In this document: positions 32,182 through 40,267 of the stretch, one piece after another | How positions within the stretch are numbered: the first letter of the stretch is position 1 | How the letters are laid out: each line of letters starts with the position of its first letter | Origin: Streptomyces sp. NBC_01216 | GTDB taxonomy: Bacteria; Actinomycetota; Actinomycetes; Streptomycetales; Streptomycetaceae | DNA: 64,000 nucleotides | NCBI RefSeq assembly: GCF_035994945.1 | Contig: NZ_CP108677.1 | Coordinates: 1,302,001-1,366,000 of the forward strand | Direction: 5' to 3' | Translations under genes and position numbers: made by a program | Notes under the pieces: generated by a model | What the model saw: the letters and a program-made list of their open reading frames with translations, nothing else | Told to the model about the DNA's origin: nothing | The model's database searches: none

Positions 32182-32235
32182 GGCACCATCGATCGGACGG
32201 GAGCGTCGATCGGAAGGCACCACCGATCGGACGGG
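32182..32235. repeat. Periodic TCGATCGGA iterons
   Basis: GGCACCaTCGATCGGACGGG (32182-32201) recurs at 32216-32235 with one change, and TCGATCGGA also occurs between them. The three cores start at 32189, 32206 and 32223, a constant 17-base period (the third has C for the first T). They lie about 110-150 bases upstream of the small peptide gene, in the place of a promoter or operator for the minus strand. Confidence 0.5.
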
Positions 32236-32345
32236 GCGGTCATCGAGCGAGGGCGGTACCTCCGCCGCGCCGGACGGTCCGCCGGCGCCACGGGGAAGCC
32301 TCAGCGGCGGGCGGGGCGGCCCGTGACCGGCCTCCCGGGTCGCTG

Positions 32346-33461
32346 TCAGTCCTTCTCCCACCCCGAGTGCAGGCGCGACTTCACGTCGTCGGGCGGAAGG
32401 AACTTCGACCAGCGTTCCGGGAACTCCGACGGCATGTCCGGGTCGTCCTCGTCCACGTCGTCCGCCTCCGCCCGCAGACGGGCGACGAGGTCCGCGGCCT
32501 GCGCGGCACGGGCTCGGTCGGTGGCCTCACGCGCCGCCGCGGTGGCGACCGAGGGCCACACCCGGTCGATCGCGGCGTTCACCGCCGCGCCGACCAGCAC
32601 CGCGAAGGCCGAGATGCCGATCCAGAGCAGGACCGCGATAGGCGCGGCGAGGGAACCGTAGATCGTGGGTCCCTCCACCTGGCTGGTCAGGTAGATCCGG
32701 AGCAGGAAGCTGCCGAGGACCCACATACCGAGGGCCACCAGCGCCCCGGGAATGTCCTCGATCCAGGGCGAACGGACCGGGACCGACACGTGGTAGAGCG
32801 TCGTGAGGAAGGCGACGGAGAGCAGGATGACGGCCGGCCAGTACAGCACGGAGACCACTTCCGTGCCCCAGGGGACGAGTTCCACCACCCGGTCGGGTCC
32901 GACGACCGCGAGCGGTAGGACGACCGCGCCGATCAGCAGCGCCACGATGTAGAGCAGGAAGGCGAGGAGCCGGGTCTTGACGATGCCCCGGTGCCCGTCG
33001 AGTCCGTACATGACGGTGATGGTGTCGATGAAGACGTTCACGGCCCGCGATCCGGACCACAGGGCGATGGCGAAGCCGAGGGAGATCAACTCGGGGCGTT
33101 TGCCCTGGGTGACGTCGTCGAGGACCGGTTTGGCGATGTCCTGGACGCCGCGGTCGGAGAGGACCGTTCCGGCGGCGTTGAGAATGTTCTGCTCGATGCT
33201 GGCCACCGTGTCGGTGTTGGTCCAGTCGTCCGCGTAGCCGAGCAGCGCGATCATGCCGAGCAGCAGCGGGGGCAGCGACAGCAGCGTGAAGAACGCCGCC
33301 TCGGCGGCGAGTCCGAGGATGCGGTACTCGATGCACGAGTTGACGGTGTCCTTCAGGAGCAGCCAGACCAGTTTCCGCTTCGACACGTTGCGGTAGAGGA
33401 CTCGCGCCCGGTGGAGTCTGCTCCCGGGCCGCCGCTCGGGGTTTTCCTTCGCTGCCTGCAC
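32346..33461 (-). CDS. YihY/BrkB family membrane protein
   Basis: 371 aa from GTG at 33461. Six hydrophobic helices are present in the order of the YihY/virulence-factor-BrkB family: YRILGLAAEAAFFTLLSLPP, ISLGFAIALWSGSRAVNVFI, LLAFLLYIVALLIGAVVLPL, LYWPAVILLSVAFLTTLYHV, GALVALGMWVLGSFLLRIYL and APIAVLLWIGISAFAVLVGA. The C terminus is acidic and cytoplasmic. Transport function in this family is not settled. Its start is only 17 bases from the start of the divergent AidB-like gene; the GTG directly follows a TACGGT -10-like box, consistent with a leaderless transcript. Confidence 0.88.
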   Translation of the reverse strand: MQAAKENPERRPGSRLHRARVLYRNVSKRKLVWLLLKDTVNSCIEYRILGLAAEAAFFTLLSLPPLLLGMIALLGYADDWTNTDTVASIEQNILNAAGTVLSDRGVQDIAKPVLDDVTQGKRPELISLGFAIALWSGSRAVNVFIDTITVMYGLDGHRGIVKTRLLAFLLYIVALLIGAVVLPLAVVGPDRVVELVPWGTEVVSVLYWPAVILLSVAFLTTLYHVSVPVRSPWIEDIPGALVALGMWVLGSFLLRIYLTSQVEGPTIYGSLAAPIAVLLWIGISAFAVLVGAAVNAAIDRVWPSVATAAAREATDRARAAQAADLVARLRAEADDVDEDDPDMPSEFPERWSKFLPPDDVKSRLHSGWEKD

Positions 33462-33478
33462 GTCCTTACCGTATCGGC
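33462..33478. promoter_or_regulatory. Symmetric back-to-back leaderless promoter
   Basis: Only 17 bases separate the start codons of brkB (GTG, minus) and the AidB-like gene (ATG, plus). The central TACCGTA (33467-33473) reads TACCGT on the plus strand and TACGGT on the minus strand, both TAnnnT -10 boxes. Each ends exactly 6 bases before its start codon, the spacing expected for leaderless transcripts. Confidence 0.55.
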
Positions 33479-35116
33479 ATGGCAGCCGGCACCCACACCG
33501 TGACCAATCAGGCTCCGCCCCTGGTGGGATACGACGTCTTCACATCCGACCGGGCTCTGGCGGAGTCCGTCGAACGACATCTGGCACCCGAGGATCTCGC
33601 CGGGGCGCGGGCGGACCTCGTGTCCCTGGGCCGGGCCGCCGGTTCGGCGCAGGTGCGGGAGTGGGGGGTGCTCGCCGACGCGTACCCGCCGCGGCTGCGC
33701 ACGCACGACCGGTACGGCAACCGGATCGACGAGGTCGACTTCCACCCCGCGTGGCACCGGCTCCTCGGCAAGGCCGTCAACGCCGGGCTGACCGACGCGT
33801 GGGGCCGTCCGGGTGGACATGTCCGCAGGGCGGCGGGCTTCCTGGTGGCGACACAGGCCGAGTCGGGGCACGGCTGCCCGGTGTCGATGACGCACGCGGC
33901 GGTGCCCGCGCTGCGGACCGATCCGGAGCTGGCCGCCGTCTGGGAGCCGTTGCTGACCTCGCGTGTGTACGAGCGGGGACTGCGGCCGCCGGCCGGGAAG
34001 TCCGGGGTGCTGTTCGGCATGGGCCTGACCGAGAAGCAGGGCGGCAGCGACGTCCGTACGAACACGACCGGGGCGCGACCGCTGGCCGAGGAGGGCACGT
34101 ACCTCCTCACCGGGCACAAGTGGTTCTGCTCGGCGCCGATGTCCGACGGGTTCCTGGTCCTGGCACAGGCGCCCGGAGGCCTGACCTGCTTCCTGGTGCC
34201 GCGGGTCCTGCCGGACGGCACCCGCAACGCGTTCGCGATCCAGCGCCTCAAGGAGAAGCTCGGCAACCGGGCGAACGCCTCGGCGGAGGTGGAGTTCGAC
34301 GGCACGACCTGGGCGCGCCGGGTCGGCGAGGAGGGGCGCGGCGTCCGCACGGTCATCGGGATGGTGGCGGCGACCCGGCTGGACTGTGTGCTGGGCTCGG
34401 CGGCGCTGATGCGGCAGGCGGTGGCGCAGGCCGTGCACCACACCGCGTACCGGCGGGCGTTCGGCGGCGTACTGATCGAGAAGCCGCTGATGCGCAACGT
34501 GCTGGCCGATCTGGCCCTGGAGTCGGAGGCGGCGACGGTCCTCGGCATGCGGCTCGCGGCGGCCTACGACGCCGGCACGGACGCGGAGCGGGCGTTGCTG
34601 CGGATCGCGGTGCCGACGGCGAAGTACTGGGTGACCAAGCGGTGCACTCCGGTGGTGGCGGAGGCGCTGGAGTGCCTCGGCGGGAACGGCTTCGTGGAGG
34701 AGTCGGGGATGCCCCGGCTCCTGCGCGAGTCGCCGCTCAACTCGATCTGGGAGGGTTCGGGCAACGTCCAGGCGCTGGACGTGCTGCGGGCACTCCAGCG
34801 GGAGCCGTCGGCGCTGAACGCCTTCCTGACGGAGGTGGGCGCGGCGCGGGGCGCGGACCACCGGCTCGACGGCGCGATCCGCGGCGTGTTGACCGAGCTG
34901 GCCGATCTCCACGCGATCGAGGGCCGGGCGCGGCGGCTGGTGGAGCGGATGGCGCTCGTGCTGCAGGGCTCCCTGCTGGTGCGGTGGGCACCGGCGGAGG
35001 TGGCGGACGCGTTCTGCGCCGCACGGCTGGGTGGCGACGGAGGGGCGGCCTTCGGGACGCTGCCGGCCACCCTGGATCTCGGATCGGTGGTGGAGCGGGC
35101 GCGGGCGGTGACCTGA
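33479..35116 (+). CDS. AidB-like acyl-CoA dehydrogenase
   Basis: 545 aa, longer than ordinary acyl-CoA dehydrogenases and typical of AidB. AidB signatures: QAESGHGCPVSMTHAAVPAL near residue 125-145, GMGLTEKQGGSDVRTNTT, LTGHKWFCSAPMSDGFLVL, and the C-terminal LECLGGNGFVEESGMPRLLR, SPLNSIWEGSGNVQALDVLR. AidB binds FAD and DNA and helps protect against alkylation. The Ada-AlkA repair gene lies 3 kb away, so the region may be biased to alkylation defence. Translation probably begins on a leaderless mRNA from the shared 17-base divergent promoter. No ribosome site is visible. Confidence 0.9.
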   Translation: MAAGTHTVTNQAPPLVGYDVFTSDRALAESVERHLAPEDLAGARADLVSLGRAAGSAQVREWGVLADAYPPRLRTHDRYGNRIDEVDFHPAWHRLLGKAVNAGLTDAWGRPGGHVRRAAGFLVATQAESGHGCPVSMTHAAVPALRTDPELAAVWEPLLTSRVYERGLRPPAGKSGVLFGMGLTEKQGGSDVRTNTTGARPLAEEGTYLLTGHKWFCSAPMSDGFLVLAQAPGGLTCFLVPRVLPDGTRNAFAIQRLKEKLGNRANASAEVEFDGTTWARRVGEEGRGVRTVIGMVAATRLDCVLGSAALMRQAVAQAVHHTAYRRAFGGVLIEKPLMRNVLADLALESEAATVLGMRLAAAYDAGTDAERALLRIAVPTAKYWVTKRCTPVVAEALECLGGNGFVEESGMPRLLRESPLNSIWEGSGNVQALDVLRALQREPSALNAFLTEVGAARGADHRLDGAIRGVLTELADLHAIEGRARRLVERMALVLQGSLLVRWAPAEVADAFCAARLGGDGGAAFGTLPATLDLGSVVERARAVT

Positions 35117-35295
35117 GCGCCTGTCACCGGACCGAAGTGGGCACCGGGGCGTGCGGGGCCCTCGGGGCGCGTCCCCCCGGGCCGGTGCCGGAGCCCGTAC
35201 CGGACGGCTCCCGCCCCGTACGGCGCCTCCGCTGTGCCCTTGTCCGCGCGCGCCAGGGGTGGACCCGCGGGGGTCGGCGCGCGCGGAAGAACCGG

Positions 35296-35325
35296 GGGTG
35301 GTGCTGCGCCGACACGGCACCACCC
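35296..35325 (+). terminator. Hairpin downstream of the AidB-like gene
   Basis: GGGTGGTGC (35296-35304) and GCACCACCC (35317-35325), perfect, 12-base loop. It lies 180 bases past the stop in a 379-base gene-free region (35117-35495) that otherwise holds only a GTTGCA direct repeat around 35370-35385, the likely promoter area of the GAF regulator. Confidence 0.5.
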
Positions 35326-35495
35326 TCGGCTGCCGGACCACCCTCCTGCACGCTGCCGATGTCCGCCAGAGTTGCAAGAGGTTGCAGGATTACCTCAACA
35401 GCCCTTCACCCGGGAACACCGGACGGCACGATGGGCTCCGACACTCCGGAAATCTGCAGAACCGATTCAGCGCCGCAGGTGGCTGGGAGAGAACG

Positions 35496-36788
35496 ATGAA
35501 GAACACGCAGCTCGACATGTACCGGCTGGCGGCCATGGACGCCGCTCAGGCCGCCCGGCTGCTGTACCGGGTAAGGGAGGAGACCCTCGCGGGGCGCATG
35601 CCTCCGATCGCGCCCCGGCCGGTCATCGACGCGTCGTGGCGGCGGATGTTCCGGCTGGGTGTCGATCCGGACCGGAGCACCAGCAGCGTGCTGCTCCGGC
35701 GTGACGAGCTGGAGGAGCGGCGGCGCACGTCGGTCCTCGGGGAGGTGATGCGGACGCTGAGCGGCGGGCTCGCCGGGATCGCCGACGTCTCCCTCCAGAT
35801 CATGGTCGTGACGGACGAACAGGGCCGGGTGCTGTGGCGCGAGGGCAATCTCGCGGTGCTGCGGCAGGCGAACGGCATCTGCCTGGAGGAGGGCGCGGCC
35901 TGGACCGAACACAGCACCGGTACGAACGCCGTGGGGACGGCCCTCGCGACGCGTCGGCCCGTGCAGGTCCACTCCGCCGAACACTACGTCCACACACTGC
36001 ACCGCTGGACCTGCGCCGCCGCCCCCGTGCACGACCCGCGCGACGGACGGCTGCTGGGCATCGTGGACGTCAGCGGCCCCGCGTCGAGCTTCCATCCGAC
36101 GACCCTGGCGCTGGTGCGGTCGGTGGCACGGCTCGCGGAGGCGGAGATACGCGAGCGTCACACGCGGGCCATCGAACGGCTCCGCTCGGTGGCCGCGCCG
36201 ATCCTGTGCCGGGTGGGAGGGCGGGCGGTCGCCGTGGACATCCACGGCTGGACGGCGGCGGTGACCGGCATGCGCCTGAGGGACCGGATGGCCCTGCCGA
36301 AGTCCCTCCGCGCCGGACGGATCTGGCTGCCGTCACTGGGGAACTGCACCGTGGAGCCGCTGCCGGGCGGCTGGCTGCTGCGCGTGGACGAGGGGCAACC
36401 GGCGGCGATCGGCACGGCGGAAGCGGAGAGCCGGGTGGTCCTCGACCTGAGCCGGCCGCGGCAGTGGTCGGTGGAGGTGTCGGGGGCGGCCGGCAGCTGG
36501 ACGCAGGAGCTGAGCCCGCGCCATGCCGAGCTGCTCTACGTCCTGGCGCTGCACCGGGACGGGCGGACGGCGGCGCAGCTGGCGGAGGACGTCTTCGGTG
36601 ACCGGACGCGGACCGTGACGGTGCGGGCGGAGATGTCGCGGATACGCAGGAACCTGGCGGGCGTGCTGGCGCACCGGCCGTACCGCTTCAGCGAGGAGGT
36701 CGCCGTGGAGGTCCTCCGGCCGCCCCACCCGGACGACCTGCTGCCGCACTCCACGGCGCCGGCCGTCCGGAAGGGCCCCCGGAGCTGA
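35496..36788 (+). CDS. GAF-domain regulator with C-terminal winged helix
   Basis: 430 aa from ATG at 35496 (GGGAGAG upstream). The N-terminal 60 residues are helical (RLAAMDAAQAARLLYRVREE). A GAF domain follows at about 95-220: SLQIMVVTDEQGRVLWREGN, GICLEEGAAWTEHSTGTNAV, and RWTCAAAPVHDPRDGRLLGI, the AcoR-type sensory motif. After a beta-rich middle, a winged helix lies near residues 335-400 (SPRHAELLYVLALHRDGRTA, TVTVRAEMSRIRRNLAGVLA). It lacks the AAA+ domain of true AcoR activators. Ligand and targets are unknown. This layout is common in Streptomyces and Rhodococcus as stand-alone GAF transcription regulators. Confidence 0.85.
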   Translation: MKNTQLDMYRLAAMDAAQAARLLYRVREETLAGRMPPIAPRPVIDASWRRMFRLGVDPDRSTSSVLLRRDELEERRRTSVLGEVMRTLSGGLAGIADVSLQIMVVTDEQGRVLWREGNLAVLRQANGICLEEGAAWTEHSTGTNAVGTALATRRPVQVHSAEHYVHTLHRWTCAAAPVHDPRDGRLLGIVDVSGPASSFHPTTLALVRSVARLAEAEIRERHTRAIERLRSVAAPILCRVGGRAVAVDIHGWTAAVTGMRLRDRMALPKSLRAGRIWLPSLGNCTVEPLPGGWLLRVDEGQPAAIGTAEAESRVVLDLSRPRQWSVEVSGAAGSWTQELSPRHAELLYVLALHRDGRTAAQLAEDVFGDRTRTVTVRAEMSRIRRNLAGVLAHRPYRFSEEVAVEVLRPPHPDDLLPHSTAPAVRKGPRS

Positions 36789-37254
36789 GGACCTTCCCTC
36801 GAGGGGCCGACGGCCTCGCGGTCCCGGACGGCCCGGCGGGCCCGGCCGGGGGAGCGTGCGCGCCGCGCGGTATCGGGGCCGGACTCGGTGACCGCCGTGT
36901 GCACGGCGTCCGGGTCCCGCGGGCCGGACTCCGCGGAGCGTGGTCCCCGCCTCCCCTCCTGGACGCGGGCGGCACGGAGGGCGCGAGTCCGGATGGCGGA
37001 AGAGCGTCCACCATGCGGACGGCCGGCTCCGCGGCCCGAGCGGCCGGAGCGAGCCGCTCATCGACACCCACCCGCCGGCGCCCGCCTCCCCCGCGACATC
37101 GCGCGCACGGCGCCGCACCGGGGGCGGTCACCCCGAGGTCCGGCGCCTCTCCCGTATCCGAAGCCGCCGTGGGATACCGCCTCCCGGGTCGGGCCCGGGA
37201 GGCGGGCCGGGGGCCGCCTGGGCATCCCGGTCGCGGGCGTGATGCGATGAGCCC
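36789..37254. other. Gene-free interval between GAF regulator and GNAT gene
   Basis: 466 bases. All frames are arginine/proline-rich and lack a ribosome site in a sensible position; I see no gene. No strong terminator or operator stands out. Confidence 0.5.
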
Positions 37255-37824
37255 ATGAGCACTTCTGTCACCATCTGGTCCCTCGAACAGACCTCGCCGT
37301 CCGATCTGAGCCCCGCCGCCGCGCCGGAGGGCGACGACATCACGATCGTCCGCGCCGAGGTGCCGTCGGCCGAGTTCAGCCGCTTCCTCTATACCGCGGT
37401 CGGCGGCGACATCCACTGGCACGACCGCCTGCACCTCTCCTACAAGGAGTGGCAGGCGATCGTCGAGAAGCCGGGGGCCGAGATCTGGGTGGCGTACGAG
37501 AAGGGCACGCCCGCCGGGTACGTGGAGCTGGACCCGCAGGACGACGGGGTCGTGGAGATCATCTACTTCGGACTGATCGCCCCCTTCCGCGGACGCCGGA
37601 TCGGCGGCCACCTGCTGACCGAGGGCGTGCGGCGGGCGTGGGACCTGGCCGATCGCTGGCCGGGCCGGGAGGCGACCCGCCGGGTCTGGTTGCACACCTG
37701 CTCGCTGGACGGCCCGCACGCGATGGACAACTACCGGCGCCGCGGGTTCCGCCTCTTCGACACCAGGACGGAGGAGACGGAGGAGACGCAGACCCCGGGA
37801 CCCTGGCCGGGCGCGCTGGCCTGA
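37255..37824 (+). CDS. GNAT family N-acetyltransferase
   Basis: 189 aa. The GNAT acetyl-CoA motif A is at about residues 98-120: IIYFGLIAPFRGRRIGGHLL, with the (Q/R)xxGxG/A equivalent RGRRIGG. Motif B follows as RRVWLHTCSLDGPHAMDNYR, RRGFRLFDTR. The N-terminal part contains WHDRLHLSYKEWQAI, resembling a group of actinobacterial acetyltransferases of unknown substrate. ATG at 37255 lacks a strong ribosome site (GATGAG 5 bases upstream). It is monocistronic. Confidence 0.88.
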   Translation: MSTSVTIWSLEQTSPSDLSPAAAPEGDDITIVRAEVPSAEFSRFLYTAVGGDIHWHDRLHLSYKEWQAIVEKPGAEIWVAYEKGTPAGYVELDPQDDGVVEIIYFGLIAPFRGRRIGGHLLTEGVRRAWDLADRWPGREATRRVWLHTCSLDGPHAMDNYRRRGFRLFDTRTEETEETQTPGPWPGALA

Positions 37825-38104
37825 CCCGGCGGCCCCGTGCCGGGAGGCCGGGGCCTACGCCGGGACACCGCGCCCGCGCCCCTCGTGTGGCGGGCGGCCG
37901 CCGCCCACGGTCCGCCCGGCGACCGCCCGCGCACCGTGCGGGCACCCCCCGGTACACGTCATGGCCGCCCCCTCCCCCGGCGCGTCACGTCACGCGGGGC
38001 CCCTTTCCGTCACCCGTCCCGCCACCGCTCCGCGCCGGTCTCCCCGACGGGTCCGCACCGCACGGTCCTTGACCGTCGGCCCGGAAAGTGATCCACAGCA
38101 CATC

Positions 38105-38159
38105 GTCTCGTGATATGAGACATCTGCGTCCACATCTTGGACGAAGCTGGACTGAGTCC
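38105..38159. promoter_or_regulatory. Cluster of inverted repeats upstream of the sulfur operon
   Basis: TCTC-gtgatat-GAGA (38105-38119), GTCCA-catct-TGGAC (38128-38142) and GGACT-g-AGTCC (38149-38159) follow one another in the 359-base region before the leader peptide. The stretch is more AT-rich than its surroundings and is the likely promoter/operator of the sulfate assimilation genes. The regulator is not encoded nearby. Confidence 0.45.
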
Positions 38160-38183
38160 AAAGTCCCGTGACACGCTTCCGTC

Positions 38184-38267
38184 ATGCCTGGAACTGGAAT
38201 TGCCTTGGTGAGTCGGCGGCACGTCGACCTCGGCCGCATGTCCAGCGCCATCTGTCCGGCGCGCTGA
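38184..38267 (+). CDS. Cysteine-type leader peptide of the sulfur operon
   Basis: 27 codons from ATG at 38184 to TGA at 38265-38267. The peptide contains SRRHVDLGRMSSAICPAR, matching the small leader peptides commonly annotated ahead of actinobacterial sulfur genes (RRHVDL...C pattern). The single Cys codon near the end could couple ribosome stalling at low cysteine to expression of sir and the genes after it, as in translational attenuation. The gap to the sulfite reductase start is 126 bases. I did not find a clear alternative hairpin pair by eye. Confidence 0.6.
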   Translation: MPGTGIALVSRRHVDLGRMSSAICPAR

Positions 38268-38393
38268 GAGAACCAGCACCGCCGAGATCCCCTTTCTGCC
38301 CCACCCTGCTGCGCACCGTCGCGCCATCACCTGATCTGAGCACGAGTGTGCAGGTCAGAGCCGCCCTCCCGCAGTCCCAAAGGACAAAACGCC

Positions 38394-40091
38394 ATGGCCG
38401 CCACCCCGGAAAACCCCGCACCCGCCACGCCCCGCCGCAAGGTGAGCCGTCACCGTGGCGAGGGTCAGTGGGCCGTGGGGCACCTCACCCCGCTGAACGG
38501 CAATGAGCAGTTCAAGAAGGATGACGACGGTCTCAATGTGCGGACACGGATTGAGACGATCTACTCCAAGCGTGGATTCGACTCCATCGACCCCAACGAC
38601 CTCCGCGGGCGCATGCGCTGGTGGGGCCTCTACACCCAGCGCAAGCAGGGTCTGGACGGCACCAAGACCGGCGTGTTGGAGCCGGAGGAGCTGGACGACG
38701 AGTTCTTCATGCTGCGGGTCCGCATCGACGGCGGCAGGCTCACCACCGCACAGCTCCGCGTGATCGGTGAGATCTCCCAGGAGTTCGCGCGGGGCACAGC
38801 CGACCTCACGGACCGGCAGAACGTGCAGTACCACTGGATCCGGATCGAGGACGTTCCCGAGATCTGGAACCGCCTGGAGGCCGTCGGGCTGTCCACCACC
38901 GAGGCGTGCGGCGACACGCCCCGTGTCATCCTCGGATCGCCGGTGGCCGGTATCGCCGAGAACGAGATCATCGACGGCACCCCCGCCATCGACGAGATCC
39001 AGCGGCGGATCGTCGGCAACAAGGCGTTCTCGAACCTGCCCCGCAAGTTCAAGTCCGCGGTCTCCGGCTCCCCCCTGCTCGACGTGGCGCACGAGATCAA
39101 CGACATCGCCTTCGTCGGCGTGGATCACCCCGAGCACGGGCCCGGCTTCGACGTCTGGGTCGGTGGCGGACTGTCCACCAACCCCAAGCTGGGCGTGCGG
39201 CTGGGCACCTGGGTCTCCCTGGACGAGGTCCCCGACGTCTACGAAGGCGTCATCTCGATCTTCCGCGACTACGGCTACCGTCGGCTGCGCACCCGCGCCC
39301 GTCTCAAGTTCCTGGTCGCCGACTGGGGCGCGGAGAAGTTCCGCCAGGTCCTGGAGGACGAGTACCTCCAGCGGAAGTTGTCGGACGGCCCCGCCCCCGA
39401 GCAGCCCGCGGGCCGCTGGCGCGACCACGTCGGCGTCCACCGTCAGCGGGACGGCCGCTTCTACATCGGGTTCGCGCCGCGGGTCGGCCGGGTCGACGGC
39501 GCCACCCTCACCAGGATCGCCGAGGTCGCCGAAGCGCACGGTTCCGGCCGGGTCCGCACCACCGCCGAACAGAAGATGATCGTCCTGGACGTGGAGGAGA
39601 CGCGGGTCGACTCCCTCGTCTCCGCGCTGGAGGCCCTGGACCTGCGGGTCGATCCCTCGCCGTTCCGGCGCGGCACCATGGCCTGCACCGGTATCGAGTT
39701 CTGCAAGCTGGCGATCGTCGAGACCAAGGCGCGCGGCGCCTCCCTGATCGACGAACTCGAGCGCCGTATCCCCGAGTTCGACGAACCGATCACCATCAAC
39801 ATCAACGGCTGTCCCAACGCCTGTGCCCGGATCCAGGTGGCCGACATCGGTCTCAAGGGCCAGCTCGTCCTGGACGACGCCGGCAACCGGGTCGAGGGCT
39901 ACCAGGTCCACCTCGGCGGCGCGCTCGGCCTTGAAGCCGGCTTCGGCCGCAAGGTCCGCGGCCTGAAGGTCACCTCCACCGAGCTCCCCGACTACATCGA
40001 GCGGGTCCTCACCCGCTTCGGCAAGGAGCGCGAGAACGGCGAGCGCTTCGCCACCTGGGCGGCGCGCGCGTCGGAAGAAGCCCTGTCATGA
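38394..40091 (+). CDS. sir: Ferredoxin-type sulfite reductase
   Basis: 565 aa from ATG at 38394. It reduces sulfite to sulfide with six electrons using siroheme and a 4Fe-4S cluster. The duplicated nitrite/sulfite reductase fold is seen in LRVRIDGGRLTTAQLRVIGE, DLTDRQNVQYHWIRIEDVPE, and in the second half GRVRTTAEQKMIVLDVEE. The cofactor ligands are C431 and C437 (CTGIEFC) and C473 and C477 (CPNAC). It opens a tightly coupled run of sulfur genes; the following Zn-ribbon gene starts within its stop codon (ATGA). A siroheme chelatase gene lies at the far end of the cluster. Confidence 0.95.
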   Translation: MAATPENPAPATPRRKVSRHRGEGQWAVGHLTPLNGNEQFKKDDDGLNVRTRIETIYSKRGFDSIDPNDLRGRMRWWGLYTQRKQGLDGTKTGVLEPEELDDEFFMLRVRIDGGRLTTAQLRVIGEISQEFARGTADLTDRQNVQYHWIRIEDVPEIWNRLEAVGLSTTEACGDTPRVILGSPVAGIAENEIIDGTPAIDEIQRRIVGNKAFSNLPRKFKSAVSGSPLLDVAHEINDIAFVGVDHPEHGPGFDVWVGGGLSTNPKLGVRLGTWVSLDEVPDVYEGVISIFRDYGYRRLRTRARLKFLVADWGAEKFRQVLEDEYLQRKLSDGPAPEQPAGRWRDHVGVHRQRDGRFYIGFAPRVGRVDGATLTRIAEVAEAHGSGRVRTTAEQKMIVLDVEETRVDSLVSALEALDLRVDPSPFRRGTMACTGIEFCKLAIVETKARGASLIDELERRIPEFDEPITININGCPNACARIQVADIGLKGQLVLDDAGNRVEGYQVHLGGALGLEAGFGRKVRGLKVTSTELPDYIERVLTRFGKERENGERFATWAARASEEALS

Positions 40092-40267
40092 GCGAGCGTG
40101 CCGCCCCGTTCCACTGCCCGTACTGCGGCGACGAGGACCTGCGTCCCCACGAGCAGGGACACGGTGCCTGGGAATGCCGGGCATGCGGTCGAGCCTTCCA
40201 GCTGAAGTTCCTGGGGCTCCTCGCCCCGGGTACTTCGAGCCGTTCCGATGGAGGGGAAGAGACATGA
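40088..40267 (+). CDS. Small zinc-ribbon protein of the sulfur operon
   Basis: 59 aa, fitted between sir and cysH with ATGA overlaps at both ends (40088-40091 and 40264-40267). Two knuckles, CPYC and CRAC, separated by 20 residues (HCPYCGDEDLRPHEQGHGAW, then ECRACGRAF), make a rubredoxin-like zinc ribbon. The tail FQLKFLGLLAPG is short. Its exact coupling on both sides implies fixed stoichiometry with sulfite and APS reductases; an accessory or electron-transfer role is inference. Confidence 0.85.
   Translation: MSERAAPFHCPYCGDEDLRPHEQGHGAWECRACGRAFQLKFLGLLAPGTSSRSDGGEET

Noticed and set aside
36888..37250. 120-codon frame between the GAF regulator and the GNAT gene
   Set aside because: Very Arg/Pro-rich, three overlapping frames are equally open, and no domain or well-placed ribosome site.
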